A DNA stretch of 50,262 bases from Oligoflexia bacterium (GCA_019694515.1 JAIBBU010000022.1:1-50262), one strand, 5' to 3'; positions 40,868-49,773 are shown, counted from the stretch's first letter. Notes: generated by a model not told the origin, from the sequence alone. Made by a program: numbers and translations.

Positions 40868-41428
40868 ATGAGAATCGTTCTGCTCGGACCTCCCGGGGCG
40901 GGTAAAGGCACTCAGGCTGTCTTATTGGCCGAAAAGCGCGGCATCCCTCACATCTCCACCGGACAAATGATGCGCGACGCGGTGAGCAGCGGCAGTGATC
41001 TTGGTAAAAAGGTGAAAAAATTTCTGGACGCAGGTGAATTAGTCCCAGACAACCTAGTGATCGAACTGATTAAGGAGCGGCTGTCGCGAGCAGACTGTCG
41101 GACAGGCTTCCTGCTGGACGGATTTCCACGAACTTTGGAGCAGGCCAAATCCCTCACGGTTCTGCTGAAAAGTCTAAACAAAGAACTTACCCATGTAATT
41201 GAAATCACAGTTCCGGAGTCCGTGATCCTGGAGCGCATTAAACGCCGGGGGGAAACGGGATCAGGCCGAAGTGATGATAATACCGAGGTGGCCAGTAAGC
41301 GCCTGCAGGTCTATTGGGCGCAGACCGCTCCTGTTTCTAAGTATTATCAGGAGCTGGGAAGTTTGGTCGAAGTAAACGGCCTAGGGACCATAGAAGAGGT
41401 CCAGAGTCGTATCCAGGGTAAAATTTAG
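40868..41428 (+). CDS. adk: Adenylate kinase, short-LID form
   Basis: 186 aa. Catalyses ATP + AMP = 2 ADP. The P-loop is GPPGAGKGT (7-15); the AMP-binding region has STGQMMRDAVSSGSDLGK, and DGFPRTLEQA follows. The LID is short (RRGETGSGRSDDN), without the four-Cys zinc finger, as in other ~190-aa forms. It is coupled to secY. The map and infA genes that often follow are absent. Confidence 0.96.
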   Translation: MRIVLLGPPGAGKGTQAVLLAEKRGIPHISTGQMMRDAVSSGSDLGKKVKKFLDAGELVPDNLVIELIKERLSRADCRTGFLLDGFPRTLEQAKSLTVLLKSLNKELTHVIEITVPESVILERIKRRGETGSGRSDDNTEVASKRLQVYWAQTAPVSKYYQELGSLVEVNGLGTIEEVQSRIQGKI

Positions 41429-41770
41429 GGTTTTTTGAGCGGTTTGGGGGCCTTTATGGCTGATGGCCGCTCCGGTCCCGGGGGTGGCTCGGCTCTAGTT
41501 CGCATACTGCAACCCTAGCCCTCCATTGGACTGCGGCGGTACGGGAGGGCAGAGGACCGGCTGCTAAAAACGAACCCCGAATAGTTGCACCAGGTTTTAT
41601 TTAAGTGTAGCATGTTGCACCTCGGAATTCGCCCCAAAAGTGCATTGATTCCAGGTGCTTAGATTCTCAGATCGTCGCGATCGATGATCTTGAGCAGGGC
41701 TCGGCGTGTGTCGAGTCCATGGGGAATTTTGTTTTCTGAGTTTGAGCATTTTTTCTTAAGGCCGGACAAA
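41429..41770 (+). other. adk-rpmJ intergenic region with leader structures
   Basis: No gene is visible in the 340 nt. It contains nested GC-rich stems (41472-41478 with 41554-41560; 41518-41524 with 41544-41550), a candidate promoter (41585-41613), and a leader that can fold through tcagatc/gatcttga (41667-41693) and aatt..cccc/ggggaatt (41626-41728). The alpha operon is regulated by S4 binding its leader in E. coli; a similar role here is only inferred. Confidence 0.5.
41585..41613 (+). promoter_or_regulatory. Candidate promoter of the alpha operon
   Basis: TTGCAC (41585-41590) and TAGCAT (41608-41613) have a 17-bp spacer, each four of six to consensus, in an AT-rich patch within otherwise GC-rich sequence. 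Transcription would start about 150 nt before rpmJ. Confidence 0.4.
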
Positions 41771-41887
41771 GTGAAAGTCAGAGCTTCAGTTAAACCGATT
41801 TGCGCGAATTGCAAAGTTATTCGCCGTAAAGGACGCGTGTTCGTTATTTGCAAACGCACACCTAAACACAAACAGAGACAGGGGTAG
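41771..41887 (+). CDS. rpmJ: 50S ribosomal protein L36 (zinc-binding)
   Basis: 38 aa, start GTG 41771 (after taagg); the longer in-frame ORF upstream from 41684 adds a non-homologous 29 residues. Zinc ligands Cys11, Cys14, Cys27 and His33 are present, in [20 protein letters not shown]36 stabilises the GTPase-centre region of the 50S. First gene of the alpha group. Confidence 0.95.
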   Translation: MKVRASVKPICANCKVIRRKGRVFVICKRTPKHKQRQG

Positions 41888-41893
41888 TTCAAT

Positions 41894-42277
41894 ATGCCAC
41901 GTATTGCCGGTGTGGATCTTCCACGCAACAAGAGAGCTGAGTACGCGCTTACCTACATTTATGGCATCGGGATCAATAAGGCTCGTCAGATCTTGACCAA
42001 GGCCGCTGTTAAGTTTGATACCCGCACGGAAGCTTTGGCGGAAGACGAAATTGCTCGCATCCGCACGATCATTGAATCCCAGGAAAAAGTTGAAGGCGAT
42101 TTGCGCCGCGAAGTGCAGATGTCAATTAAGCGCTTGATGGATCTGGGTTGTTATCGTGGCCTGCGGCACAGGAAGAGTCTGCCGGTTCGCGGACAACGTA
42201 CCCGCACTAATGGGCGTACCCGGAAAGGGCCGCGTAAAGCGCCAGTCACCGGCAAGAAGGCGCCGACTAAGAAGTAA
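41894..42277 (+). CDS. rpsM: 30S ribosomal protein S13
   Basis: 127 aa. S13 bridges the head to the 50S and contacts P-site t[27 protein letters not shown]-like [15 protein letters not shown], and the C-terminal [20 protein letters not shown] are diagnostic. It ends in a Lys-rich tail ([13 protein letters not shown]). Confidence 0.97.
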   Translation: MPRIAGVDLPRNKRAEYALTYIYGIGINKARQILTKAAVKFDTRTEALAEDEIARIRTIIESQEKVEGDLRREVQMSIKRLMDLGCYRGLRHRKSLPVRGQRTRTNGRTRKGPRKAPVTGKKAPTKK

Positions 42278-42293
42278 GTAGAACGGAACAAAC

Positions 42294-42701
42294 ATGGCTG
42301 ACGAGAAAGAAAAAACTACCGCTACGGTAGCGAAGAAGAAAAAGACTAAAAAGAATGTGCCGACAGGTGTCGCGCATATTCACGCGACCTTCAATAACAC
42401 GATCGTCACGATTACCGATCCGCAGGGTAACGTGCTGTGTTCTTCAAGTTCGGGGGCTAATGGTTTTAAGGGTTCCCGTAAATCCACCCCGTTTGCTGCT
42501 CAGGTAGCAGGTGAAGCCGCAGCCCGGAAGGCGCGTGATTTTGGAGTTCGTTCCGTGACGGTTTTCGTTAAGGGTCCAGGTGCAGGGCGCGAGTCTGCGT
42601 TGCGCGCGCTCTATACCGGTGGTCTTAACGTCACCTTGATCAAGGATATCACCCCGGTGCCGCATAACGGCTGCCGGCCCCGTAAAAGCAGACGAGTTTA
42701 A
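42294..42701 (+). CDS. rpsK: 30S ribosomal protein S11
   Basis: 135 aa. S11 sits on the platform near the mRNA exit. [20 protein letters not shown] and [20 protein letters not shown] are diagnostic, and it ends [14 protein letters not shown] ~22-residue Lys/Thr-rich N terminus ([20 protein letters not shown]) is slightly longer than usual. Confidence 0.97.
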   Translation: MADEKEKTTATVAKKKKTKKNVPTGVAHIHATFNNTIVTITDPQGNVLCSSSSGANGFKGSRKSTPFAAQVAGEAAARKARDFGVRSVTVFVKGPGAGRESALRALYTGGLNVTLIKDITPVPHNGCRPRKSRRV

Positions 42702-42719
42702 TTTTTGATCTGAGAAGAT

Positions 42720-43346
42720 ATGGCTAAGTATTGTGGAGCAGTTTGTAGATTGTGCCGCCGGGAAGGGGAAAAGCTTTTCCTTAAGGGTGAGCGTTGTTTC
42801 ACCAGCAAGTGCGCCGTCGAAAAGCGTGAGGGTGGTCCAGGTCAGCATGGTCGGCGTCGTCAGGGCCATTCCGATTTCAAGATTCAGCTGCGTGAAAAGC
42901 AGAAGACCAAGCGGATGTTCGGCATGGTCGAGAAGCAGTTCGAAAATTACGTTCAGCAGGCTACTAAGAAGCGCGGAGTAACCGGTACCGAGCTCTTGCA
43001 GCGTTTGGAGCTGCGGCTTGATAACATAGTTTATCGTCTCGGCTTTGGACAGTCGCGTGCGCAATCGCGCCAGTTGGTGAACCACGGGCTGGTTCTGGTT
43101 AATGGGCAGCGCACGACAGTGCCATCCTACCGCGTCGATATCGGGGACGTGATCGAGGTTCGAGAGAAGTCCAAGAAGAATGTTACGGTGATCGCTGCAA
43201 TGGAGTCGGCTTCGGCACGTTTTATTCCGGAGTGGCTGGTACTTGATAAGGCCGGGGTAAAGGGCAGCGTTAAGGCGCTTCCGACCCGTGACCAACTGCC
43301 GCAGAACGTGCGGGAGCAGCTGATCGTCGAGTTGTACTCGCGATAG
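42720..43346 (+). CDS. rpsD: 30S ribosomal protein S4 (zinc-binding form)
   Basis: 208 aa. S4 initiates 16S folding and represses the alpha operon in E. coli. The N-terminal cysteines Cys9-x2-Cys12 and Cys26-x4-Cys31 mark the zinc-containing (C+) form. The S4 domain RLDNIVYRLGFGQSRAQSRQ and LVNHGLVLVNGQRTTVPSYR follow. A 135-nt spacer with hairpins precedes rpoA. Confidence 0.97.
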   Translation: MAKYCGAVCRLCRREGEKLFLKGERCFTSKCAVEKREGGPGQHGRRRQGHSDFKIQLREKQKTKRMFGMVEKQFENYVQQATKKRGVTGTELLQRLELRLDNIVYRLGFGQSRAQSRQLVNHGLVLVNGQRTTVPSYRVDIGDVIEVREKSKKNVTVIAAMESASARFIPEWLVLDKAGVKGSVKALPTRDQLPQNVREQLIVELYSR

Positions 43347-43353
43347 TTTCTGC

Positions 43354-43402
43354 ACCATCACCTGACGGTGATGGTTGCGATCGAGAGTTTTGGCACCATC
43401 AC
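43354..43402 (+). repeat. CACC/GGTG hairpin plus half-site between rpsD and rpoA
   Basis: accatcacc (43354-43362) pairs with ggtgatggt (43367-43375), loop tgac. A second half (ggcaccatcaca, about 43392-43403) follows 17 nt later without its partner. Read on the plus strand it matches the minus-strand hairpins at 1204-1442 in core, loop and tandem layout, with different but paired outer bases. Confidence 0.7.
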
Positions 43403-43481
43403 ATCGCGCGGCAGGGATGTGCTTGGCGGAGAACGGTGAAAAAATTAAGTTTTGTTTGTTTCGACAATTAGGAAATAGGCG

Positions 43482-44501
43482 ATGAAGAAAATCAGTCTAC
43501 GAGATCTTATCAAACCCAAGCGTATTGAAATCGAGGCGAGCACCCGAGACGACCGTTACGGCAAGTTCGTGGCTGAACCTCTTGAGCGCGGGTTTGGTAT
43601 TACGATCGGCAACAGTCTGCGCCGTATTTTACTTTCCTCGCTGCAGGGTGCTGCTGTGACCTCGATTCAGATCGACGGGGTCATGCATGAGTTCACAACG
43701 ATCCCGGGCGTGATCGAAGACGTGACAGAAATTGTGCTCAACATGAAGCAGGTTGTGCCGCGACTTGAAGACAAGGAAGAGGCGCGAGTGCGAATTGAAG
43801 CACAGGGACCATGCGAAGTTAAGGCCGGCATGATTACCGGGGATCCTTCGGTGGCGATTCTCAACCCTGAGTTGCACCTTGCTAGTTTGAGCGAAGGCGC
43901 CACTCTTAAGATCGACATCACGATTAAAGTTGGTCGCGGGTATGTTAGCGCCGAGAAGAATAAGGTTGAAGGCGCCCCAATGGGAACGATCTTCATTGAT
44001 TCGATCTTCTCGCCAATTAAGCGCGTTAACCATCTCGTTACGAATGCACGCGTTGGCCAGCGCACCGATTACGATAAACTCACGATGGAGCTTTGGACTA
44101 ACGGCAGCATTGACGCGCGCTCGGCGATTGCACAGGCCGCACATATTCTCATGGATCAGCTCGGCATCTTCGTTGGTGAGGGCCTCGTAATCGAGGAAGA
44201 GACCCCGGTTAAAGAGGAGCCGCAGAAGAAGTTCAACGAGAATCTATTTCGCCGTATTGATGAGATCGAACTTAGCGTTCGTAGCGCCAACTGTCTTGAG
44301 AACGCCGACATTAAGTACATCGGCGAGTTAGTCCAGAAGACCGAAGCTGAAATGCTGCGTACCAAGAACTTTGGCCGTAAGTCGCTGAATGAAATCAAAG
44401 AGATTCTGACGGAAATGGGTCTGGGGCTTGGTATGAAGCTCGAAGATTTCCCGGGACGGCCGGAACTCGATTCCATGACACGTGAACCGGCTGAGCATTA
44501 A
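43482..44501 (+). CDS. rpoA: DNA-directed RNA polymerase alpha subunit
   Basis: 339 aa. The N-terminal domain (about 1-235, [20 protein letters not shown]) dimerises and nucleates the polymerase. The C-terminal domain (about 255-325) contains the UP-element-binding determinants [20 protein letters not shown] and [18 protein letters not shown]; the Arg265 and Asn268 equivalents are present, so UP-element binding should be intact. ggaaat upstream of the ATG. Confidence 0.98.
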   Translation: MKKISLRDLIKPKRIEIEASTRDDRYGKFVAEPLERGFGITIGNSLRRILLSSLQGAAVTSIQIDGVMHEFTTIPGVIEDVTEIVLNMKQVVPRLEDKEEARVRIEAQGPCEVKAGMITGDPSVAILNPELHLASLSEGATLKIDITIKVGRGYVSAEKNKVEGAPMGTIFIDSIFSPIKRVNHLVTNARVGQRTDYDKLTMELWTNGSIDARSAIAQAAHILMDQLGIFVGEGLVIEEETPVKEEPQKKFNENLFRRIDEIELSVRSANCLENADIKYIGELVQKTEAEMLRTKNFGRKSLNEIKEILTEMGLGLGMKLEDFPGRPELDSMTREPAEH

Positions 44502-44530
44502 GCTCAATAGCATTATAGAAGGATTAAGTT

Positions 44531-45064
44531 ATGCGCCACGGAAATGCCTTTAAGAGATTGGGACGAACGGCGTCGCATCGTAAGGCGATGTTCCGCAATA
44601 TGGTTACGTCGCTCTTTCGCGAAGAGAGCATGCAGACCACGGTCGATCGGGCCAAGGAGATTCGCAGCATGGCTGAGCGTCTGATTCGGATTGCAGCGCA
44701 GGATACCCTCCACGGCCGGCGCATGGCCTATGCTTATGTTTATGATAAGGCGGTCGTGCACAAGTTGTTTGCCGATATCGGCCCGCGTTTTAAAAACCGC
44801 AATGGCGGATATACGCGCGTGATTCGAACCGGTATCAGACATGGTGATTCGGCTCAACTGGCGATCATTGAGTTAGTTGAAAAGGGCGCTAAGGGCGCTC
44901 CGCAGAAGCAAGCGAGCACGGCCAAGGGCAGTCCTAAGGCTGCTGCCGGGGAGAGCAAGGCTGAACCTAAGACCAAGGCCAAAGCCGCGGCTAAAAAGAG
45001 CGAGACAAAGAGCCCAGCTAAAAAGAGCGCCGCTAAAGACGGCTCTAAGGCCAAGAAGGCCTAG
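44531..45064 (+). CDS. rplQ: 50S ribosomal protein L17 with long basic C-terminal tail
   Basis: 177 aa against ~120 usually. Core: MRHGNAFKRLGRTASHRKAM to GDSAQLAIIELVE near residue 117. The remaining ~58 residues are almost all Ala, Lys, Ser and Glu (KAKAAAKKSETKSPAKKSAA), like a histone H1/AlgP tail. L17 lies by the tunnel exit, close to L22, whose N terminus here carries a similar tail. Confidence 0.96.
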   Translation: MRHGNAFKRLGRTASHRKAMFRNMVTSLFREESMQTTVDRAKEIRSMAERLIRIAAQDTLHGRRMAYAYVYDKAVVHKLFADIGPRFKNRNGGYTRVIRTGIRHGDSAQLAIIELVEKGAKGAPQKQASTAKGSPKAAAGESKAEPKTKAKAAAKKSETKSPAKKSAAKDGSKAKKA

Positions 45065-45075
45065 CGCCTGTTCTC

Positions 45076-45837
45076 ATGCTTAAGGGCAAGAAATATCTAA
45101 TCCTCGGTGTTGCAAACGAGCGCAGTATTGCGTGGGGCATTACTCAGGCGCTGCATCAGGCCGGAGCGCAAATTGCGCTCACCTACATGAATGAGGCGAT
45201 TGAAAAGCGGGTCCGTCCGCTGGCGGCTGAGATTGGCTGTGACACCGTCCTCAGGTGCGATGTCCAATCGGATCAGGAATTGGATCAGCTCTTTGCTGAT
45301 CTAAAATCACGCTGGGGCGCACTGGATGGAGTGGTGCACTCTATCGCGTTTGCCGACCGGGAGGATTTGCAGCGGCCCTTCAGTCAAACTAGCCGCAAGG
45401 GATTCAATCTCGCGCTCGACGTTTCTGCCTATTCGATGATCGCCGTTGCCGGCCGGGCTGCGGAACTCATGACTAATGGCGGGTCGCTAATTACCCTCAG
45501 CTATCTGGGGGCAGAGCGGGTTGTGACCAATTACAACGTCATGGGCGTGGCCAAAGCGGCACTTGAGTGTAGCGTGCGATATTTGGCGGCCGACCTGGGA
45601 GCGCGCAATATCACGGTCAATGCCATCTCAGCAGGACCGATAAAAACGTTGGCTGCTTCCGGCATTCCGCACTTCAAAGAACTGCTCTCGGCCTTCGCGG
45701 AAAAGGCGCCATTACGCCGCAATACTACACTAGAAGATGTCGCCAAGACTGGACTATTTCTGCTTAGCCCGAACGGATCCGGCATTACCGGCGAGACAAT
45801 CTACGTCGATTGCGGATTCAATATTATCGGACTGTAA
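45076..45837 (+). CDS. fabI: Enoyl-[acyl-carrier-protein] reductase (NADH)
   Basis: 253 aa. Reduces trans-2-enoyl-ACP in the last step of fatty-acid elongation. The FabI-type nucleotide-binding GVANERSIAWGITQAL and the catalytic set Tyr143, Tyr153 and Lys160 (Y-x6-K, in NYNVMGVAKAALE) match E. coli Tyr146/Tyr156/Lys163 in spacing. SIAFADREDLQRPF is also typical. It follows rplQ by 11 nt, so it may share the alpha operon transcript. Confidence 0.95.
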   Translation: MLKGKKYLILGVANERSIAWGITQALHQAGAQIALTYMNEAIEKRVRPLAAEIGCDTVLRCDVQSDQELDQLFADLKSRWGALDGVVHSIAFADREDLQRPFSQTSRKGFNLALDVSAYSMIAVAGRAAELMTNGGSLITLSYLGAERVVTNYNVMGVAKAALECSVRYLAADLGARNITVNAISAGPIKTLAASGIPHFKELLSAFAEKAPLRRNTTLEDVAKTGLFLLSPNGSGITGETIYVDCGFNIIGL

Positions 45838-45850
45838 TAGTCCGCAGACC

Positions 45851-46168
45851 ATGGAAATCCAACGCGTCCTTGAATTTGGCCAGACTTTGCTGGCGGGCGA
45901 ATACGATGCTTCAGAGTTGCTCTCGAAGATCGAGGAGTACAGCCAGCTCTTCGAGCAGTTCATGGCGGCCGGCGGATTGAAGCAGAGCGCGAAGGACGAT
46001 CTCCAGCAGTTAGCCGATCTGCACGCCGAAATTTTAGAGCTTGCCGATAGTGCGCGGCAGGGCACCGCCGCTAACCTTAAGTCGTTGAAGCATCGAGCCA
46101 AAGGTTTAATGGCCTACGCAGATAACCTGCCCAAGCGCGTTAGTACTCGCAAACCTCGGAAAGGCTAG
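45851..46168 (+). CDS. Small helical hypothetical protein
   Basis: 105 aa. The ATG at 45851 lies 13 nt after fabI. The sequence is leucine/glutamate/lysine-rich and appears all-helical (LLSKIEEYSQLFEQFMAAGG; DDLQQLADLHAEILELADSA), ending with a basic SKR-type tail RVSTRKPRKG. It has no signal peptide or membrane segment and I recognise no family. The gene order suggests cotranscription with fabI. Confidence 0.6.
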   Translation: MEIQRVLEFGQTLLAGEYDASELLSKIEEYSQLFEQFMAAGGLKQSAKDDLQQLADLHAEILELADSARQGTAANLKSLKHRAKGLMAYADNLPKRVSTRKPRKG

Positions 46169-46257
46169 AATTTACCAGAGAGCTGACCTCGGCCTTTCGG
46201 ATCGCAGGCCGAAAAAACGCTTGTCCAATCCGGTTAGAGCGGGGTTAATATAGAGGC

Positions 46258-46854
46258 ATGGTGCAGAAAATCTCATCCTTCCTCTGTTGTATCTTGGTGC
46301 TCTGTTTGACCGGCTGCGGCTATGCCTTTACCGGGGGCGGCAGCATTTTGCCTTCTGACGTCAAGCGTATCTACATTCCGCTCGCTGAAAATAATTCCAC
46401 CGAGGCCGGATTTTCGTTGATTCTGACGGAGGCTCTGCGCGATCGGTTTGAGCAGTTCGGAGTCGTGACCGTAGTCGATCAGGAGGCTGAAGCCGATGCA
46501 ATTCTAAACACCCGCATCCTTAAAGTGCAGCGTGGTACCCAGAGCGTCACTTCTAAGACCGATACTGCGTTACAGCAGAATACTACCGTGACGATGGCGT
46601 TAGAACTGAAGCGACGTGAAGGCACGATGCTCTGGCGTAACCCCAGGCTGTCTGTAAGTCGGGCCTTCGGTTCGGCGACAGGGGCGGTTGTTACAACTTC
46701 GGCCGATTTTGCTGGCGGGTCGCTAGGCGGTGCCGATCTGGGCGGCCTCAATGAACGCGAGGTGGCGCGCGGCCAGGAACAGGAGGCCTTAAATTCATTA
46801 GCTGAACAGGCCGCTCGAACAGTTTATGATCAGGCTGTGGCCCCGGATTTTTAG
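46258..46854 (+). CDS. LptE-like outer-membrane lipoprotein
   Basis: 198 aa. A lipoprotein signal ends at LTGC (Cys20), followed by GYAFTGGGSILPSDVKRIYI, the usual start of LptE, which plugs the LptD LPS-export barrel in the outer membrane. The pattern of an early 'IPxxENxT' stretch (IPLAENNSTEAGFSLILTEA) and acidic/Val-rich strands also fits. In several deltaproteobacteria lptE is followed by holA and rpsT; here rpsT follows on the opposite strand, holA is missing and a repeat element lies between. Confidence 0.78.
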   Translation: MVQKISSFLCCILVLCLTGCGYAFTGGGSILPSDVKRIYIPLAENNSTEAGFSLILTEALRDRFEQFGVVTVVDQEAEADAILNTRILKVQRGTQSVTSKTDTALQQNTTVTMALELKRREGTMLWRNPRLSVSRAFGSATGAVVTTSADFAGGSLGGADLGGLNEREVARGQEQEALNSLAEQAARTVYDQAVAPDF

Positions 46855-46922
46855 ATCACATCCGGAGGAACTACCTGCCTGTTTGCGCGACTCTGTCATT
46901 GCTGTACGAGTTACCCAATTTT

Positions 46923-47187
46923 CTGTCATTGCGAGCGTAGCGAAGCAATCCCTAGCGCTATGGCATTCATCGCTTTACATGACTTTATTGGGGAGGGGAT
47001 CCCCTTCCCCCCTTTCGTCGGGGTCTACGCAGCTCCAGGCAAAATGGTAGGAATTGCTTCACTCCGCTCGCAATGACAGATCAAAGCGCACTTGCAGGAG
47101 CTTCATGTTCGAATCGTGCAGGTAGCCGAGATCAACAGCGCAGCAGTTCTGTCTTCGAATTAAGTATCTTATACAGCAATGACAAAG
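46923..47187 (+). repeat. Dispersed repeat element, copy B
   Basis: It starts ctgtcattgcgagcgtagcg and contains the inverted gctcgcaatgacag, then the same 3' extension as copy A (atcaacagcgcagcagttctg; atacagcaatgaca). Inside is a ggggaggggatcccc/ttcccc near-palindrome (46991-47013). The whole 46855-47252 interval has no convincing gene. Confidence 0.7.
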
Positions 47188-47252
47188 CTGCGCCTCTAGG
47201 CGGGTATTCCGTCCTCGATAAACGTAGCATCTACAGCGAAAACAAAGACCAG

Positions 47253-47522
47253 CTACTTGCTCTTTGAGCTGCCGGCCATCTTGGTGAGTCGGCTAATTTT
47301 GCGGCTGGCGTTGCGGGGATGAATCAGGTGCTTGCTTCCGGCACGTGCGATCATCTTTTCAGCATCTTTCAGCAAGGTTGAAGCCAGCTTCATATCCCCG
47401 GCTTTGACCGCGCTGCTAACCTTGGAGATGGCGGTGCGAATGGCTGAGCGCGCGGTGCGGTTACGGTCGCGGCGCTTCAAGCTCTGGCGGTGTCTTTTAA
47501 TGGCGGACTGATGATTAGGCAT
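47253..47522 (-). CDS. rpsT: 30S ribosomal protein S20
   Basis: 89 aa, standard. S20 is a helical primary binder of the 16S 5' domain. MPNHQSAIKRHRQSLKRRDR at the N terminus and the Lys/Ala helices through to HLIHPRNASRKISRLTKM are diagnostic. It is a monocistronic minus-strand gene; on the coding strand a TATATT box lies about 50 nt upstream, but its -35 is weak. Confidence 0.97.
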   Translation of the reverse strand: MPNHQSAIKRHRQSLKRRDRNRTARSAIRTAISKVSSAVKAGDMKLASTLLKDAEKMIARAGSKHLIHPRNASRKISRLTKMAGSSKSK

Positions 47523-47624
47523 GATCTCAAACCAACTATGCTAAATTGCAATATACAATAAAAAATGGTGTCCCATAATAGCAGAGCAGGCGGCTAAATC
47601 AAATCCTGCCACTCGGCCCCAGGG

Positions 47625-48146
47625 CTATTGCTTCCCATCACTCTTTTTCGGAAAGAAATCCTCACTCCAGGCGCGAGTGGCGCCGGTCTGGCCCTGATAA
47701 TGGCCGGTACCCGCTTCGCCGTAAGCAACTTCAGGCGGTGATTCCATGGTCATAAAGACCAGCTGCGCAATGCGCATACCAGCGCTCAATAGGCGCGGAT
47801 AGGGGCCTAAATTCTGCAACTCCAGGGTAATTTGCCCCTGGAAATTGCAGTCAATCCAACCGCTCAGACTATGATTTAACCAAAGCCTTCCTAGGGAGCT
47901 TTTCAGCTTCAAGTCACACACCACGTCGCGCGGCATCTTGATGTATTCACGGGTGGTCGCCAAAATCACTTCGCCCGGGAAGAGCGTAAATGTTTCGGAT
48001 TTGACCTCCTCCGGATCGCGGGTCGGACAGATCCAATGATTATCTAGTGTGACGTCGTAGCTGGCAGGGTTAACTTGCTCAGGTTTAAAGGGCAAAATCC
48101 CGCCTTGTACGCCGAACTTCTTTATCCAGTGATCAGGTTTTATCAT
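47625..48146 (-). CDS. dCTP deaminase / dUTPase-family enzyme
   Basis: 173 aa from ATG 48146. Members make dUTP from dCTP or hydrolyse dUTP in trimers. Motifs: the early VNPASYDVTLDNHW; LKLKSSLGRLWLNHSLSGWI; and FQGQITLELQNLGPYP with the Glu in the position of E. coli Dcd Glu138. The C-terminal GTGHYQGQTGATRA is the nucleotide-closing tail. A longer start (48251) adds 35 residues with no homology and overlaps the divergent kinase gene. Dcd versus bifunctional DCD-DUT cannot be settled by eye. Confidence 0.85.
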   Translation of the reverse strand: MIKPDHWIKKFGVQGGILPFKPEQVNPASYDVTLDNHWICPTRDPEEVKSETFTLFPGEVILATTREYIKMPRDVVCDLKLKSSLGRLWLNHSLSGWIDCNFQGQITLELQNLGPYPRLLSAGMRIAQLVFMTMESPPEVAYGEAGTGHYQGQTGATRAWSEDFFPKKSDGKQ

Positions 48147-48216
48147 GTGAGAATTATGGGGGCATGGTACTGTGTTTGGCGGGTAAAATAAAGAGTTAGG
48201 CTCTTGGGTCGCGCGC

Positions 48217-49773
48217 ATGCTTCCTAGAGCGGCGCAGCTTAAATCGCTCATGACGAATCAAGAAAACGAGAACGCTTCTACACTGCTCGACCGAGTACTG
48301 CTAATCGAGGATGATTCCGGCCACGCGCTATTGGTAAAGCGCGCTATTGCGCGCATGGCGCGCGAGGTGTCAGTAGCATCGACCGCCGCTGAGGGGCTGC
48401 GCCTTACGCACGATCTGAAACCGGACCTCATTGTGACCGATCTCAATTTGCCCGATCGTTCGTCGCTCGAACATGTGCGCACTCTGATCGAGCAGGCACC
48501 GGGAATACCGATAGTGGTATTAACTGCATCCAACTCCTTGAGCGATGCGGTAGAGGCCATGAAACTCGGCGCACGCGATTTCATCGTCAAGAATTTTGAT
48601 GCGCACTTTAACGAAGCCTTGAGCCTAGCCGTTTCCCGAGTGCATGCGGCGATGCTGTTGGAAGCTGAGCGTAAAAGATTGCAGCGCGAAATGCAGGTGT
48701 TGCGGGTGGCGATCGAGAATGGCAAAGATGCCTTGGCTATTGCCGGCGCCGACGGACAGCTCCTCTACACTAACCGCTCCTTCAGGGATTTTGTCGAGCT
48801 TTGTGGCGGCCGCTCCGACCTATTGTGGTCGGTTCTCGGTGATAAGGTGGTAAAAGCGGAGCGGCAGCGCGATACCCTGCGTGCCAATTTCAGTTCTCTG
48901 CCGGACGGCGCGGTTTGGAGCACCGAGATCAGTTTTAGTGCCGAACGCGATATGGCCTTCGATCTTAGTCTGTCGGCAATTCCAGTAACCGGGGGGGCAG
49001 GACGGCGTACGTTAGTGGTTTGGGTACGCGACATCAGTGATCAAAAGCGGCGTGAAAAGTTCCAGCGCGACATTCTTTCAACTACTACTCACGACCTCAA
49101 GGGGCCGCTGGGTGCGATCATTATCTCCTCCGACATGCTGGGTGAGATGTTAAAAGGGCAGGGACGGGCTGCGGACTTGGCTCTACGAGTCGGCTCCTCG
49201 GCGCATACAGCGGTGAATCTAATCGATGAATTTCTGAGTGCACGCAGAATTCAGGAAGGGAATTTCATTCTCAAGCCTACCGAGCAAGATTTGCATGCGC
49301 TGATCTCGGAGGTCCTGCATGATTACGAAACCATCGCGGCCTCGCGCGGAATCGGACTGAAGTTTGAAGCTCCCGCAGAAAGCGTTCCGTGCCGCGTAGA
49401 TCGGCTCGGGTTTTCTCGAGTTATTGGCAACCTTCTCAGCAACGCTTTAAAATTTACGCCGCGCGGCGGGAGCGTCCTGGTGCAGCTAAGCTTTCGTGAC
49501 GATGATGCGCGGATTGCGGTGTCAGATACCGGCAGCGGCATGGAACCGTCGGAAGTGCAGAAGATCTTTGAGCGCTTCTCTAGACTCGAAAAGCACGCTC
49601 AGACAGCAGGGTCAGGATTGGGGCTTTTTGTGGTTAAGAGCATCGTGACCGCTCATGGTGGACGAATCGATGTCACCTCTCAGGTGGCTAAGGGTACTAC
49701 CTTTGATCTAATCTTTCCGCTGCGGCCCCCCGTAGATGGACGGGGTGAGCTAATTTCATTGGATTTTAACTGA
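48217..49773 (+). CDS. Receiver-PAS-histidine kinase (hybrid, receiver first)
   Basis: 518 aa (507 if the ATG at 48250 is used). Order: an N-terminal receiver (RVLLIEDD, phosphoacceptor Asp75, Lys125), a PAS-like domain (about 160-275, LAIAGADGQLLYTNRSFRDF), a HisKA domain with His292 in THDLKGPLGA, and an HATPase with N-box NLLSNALKF, G1 DTGSGM and G2 GSGLGLFVVK. No transmembrane segment is visible, so it is cytoplasmic. A receiver ahead of the kinase is typical of phosphorelays where the input is another protein's phosphate. Its partner regulator is not in the window. Divergent from the dcd-like gene. Confidence 0.9.
   Translation: MLPRAAQLKSLMTNQENENASTLLDRVLLIEDDSGHALLVKRAIARMAREVSVASTAAEGLRLTHDLKPDLIVTDLNLPDRSSLEHVRTLIEQAPGIPIVVLTASNSLSDAVEAMKLGARDFIVKNFDAHFNEALSLAVSRVHAAMLLEAERKRLQREMQVLRVAIENGKDALAIAGADGQLLYTNRSFRDFVELCGGRSDLLWSVLGDKVVKAERQRDTLRANFSSLPDGAVWSTEISFSAERDMAFDLSLSAIPVTGGAGRRTLVVWVRDISDQKRREKFQRDILSTTTHDLKGPLGAIIISSDMLGEMLKGQGRAADLALRVGSSAHTAVNLIDEFLSARRIQEGNFILKPTEQDLHALISEVLHDYETIAASRGIGLKFEAPAESVPCRVDRLGFSRVIGNLLSNALKFTPRGGSVLVQLSFRDDDARIAVSDTGSGMEPSEVQKIFERFSRLEKHAQTAGSGLGLFVVKSIVTAHGGRIDVTSQVAKGTTFDLIFPLRPPVDGRGELISLDFN

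Noticed and set aside
42444..43361. 305-codon ORF antisense to rpsK and rpsD
   Set aside because: It is a codon-bias shadow of two certain ribosomal genes, with no signal, family or start signal.
46826..47267. Short ORFs after the LptE-like gene
   Set aside because: They are translations of the dispersed repeat element rather than genes.
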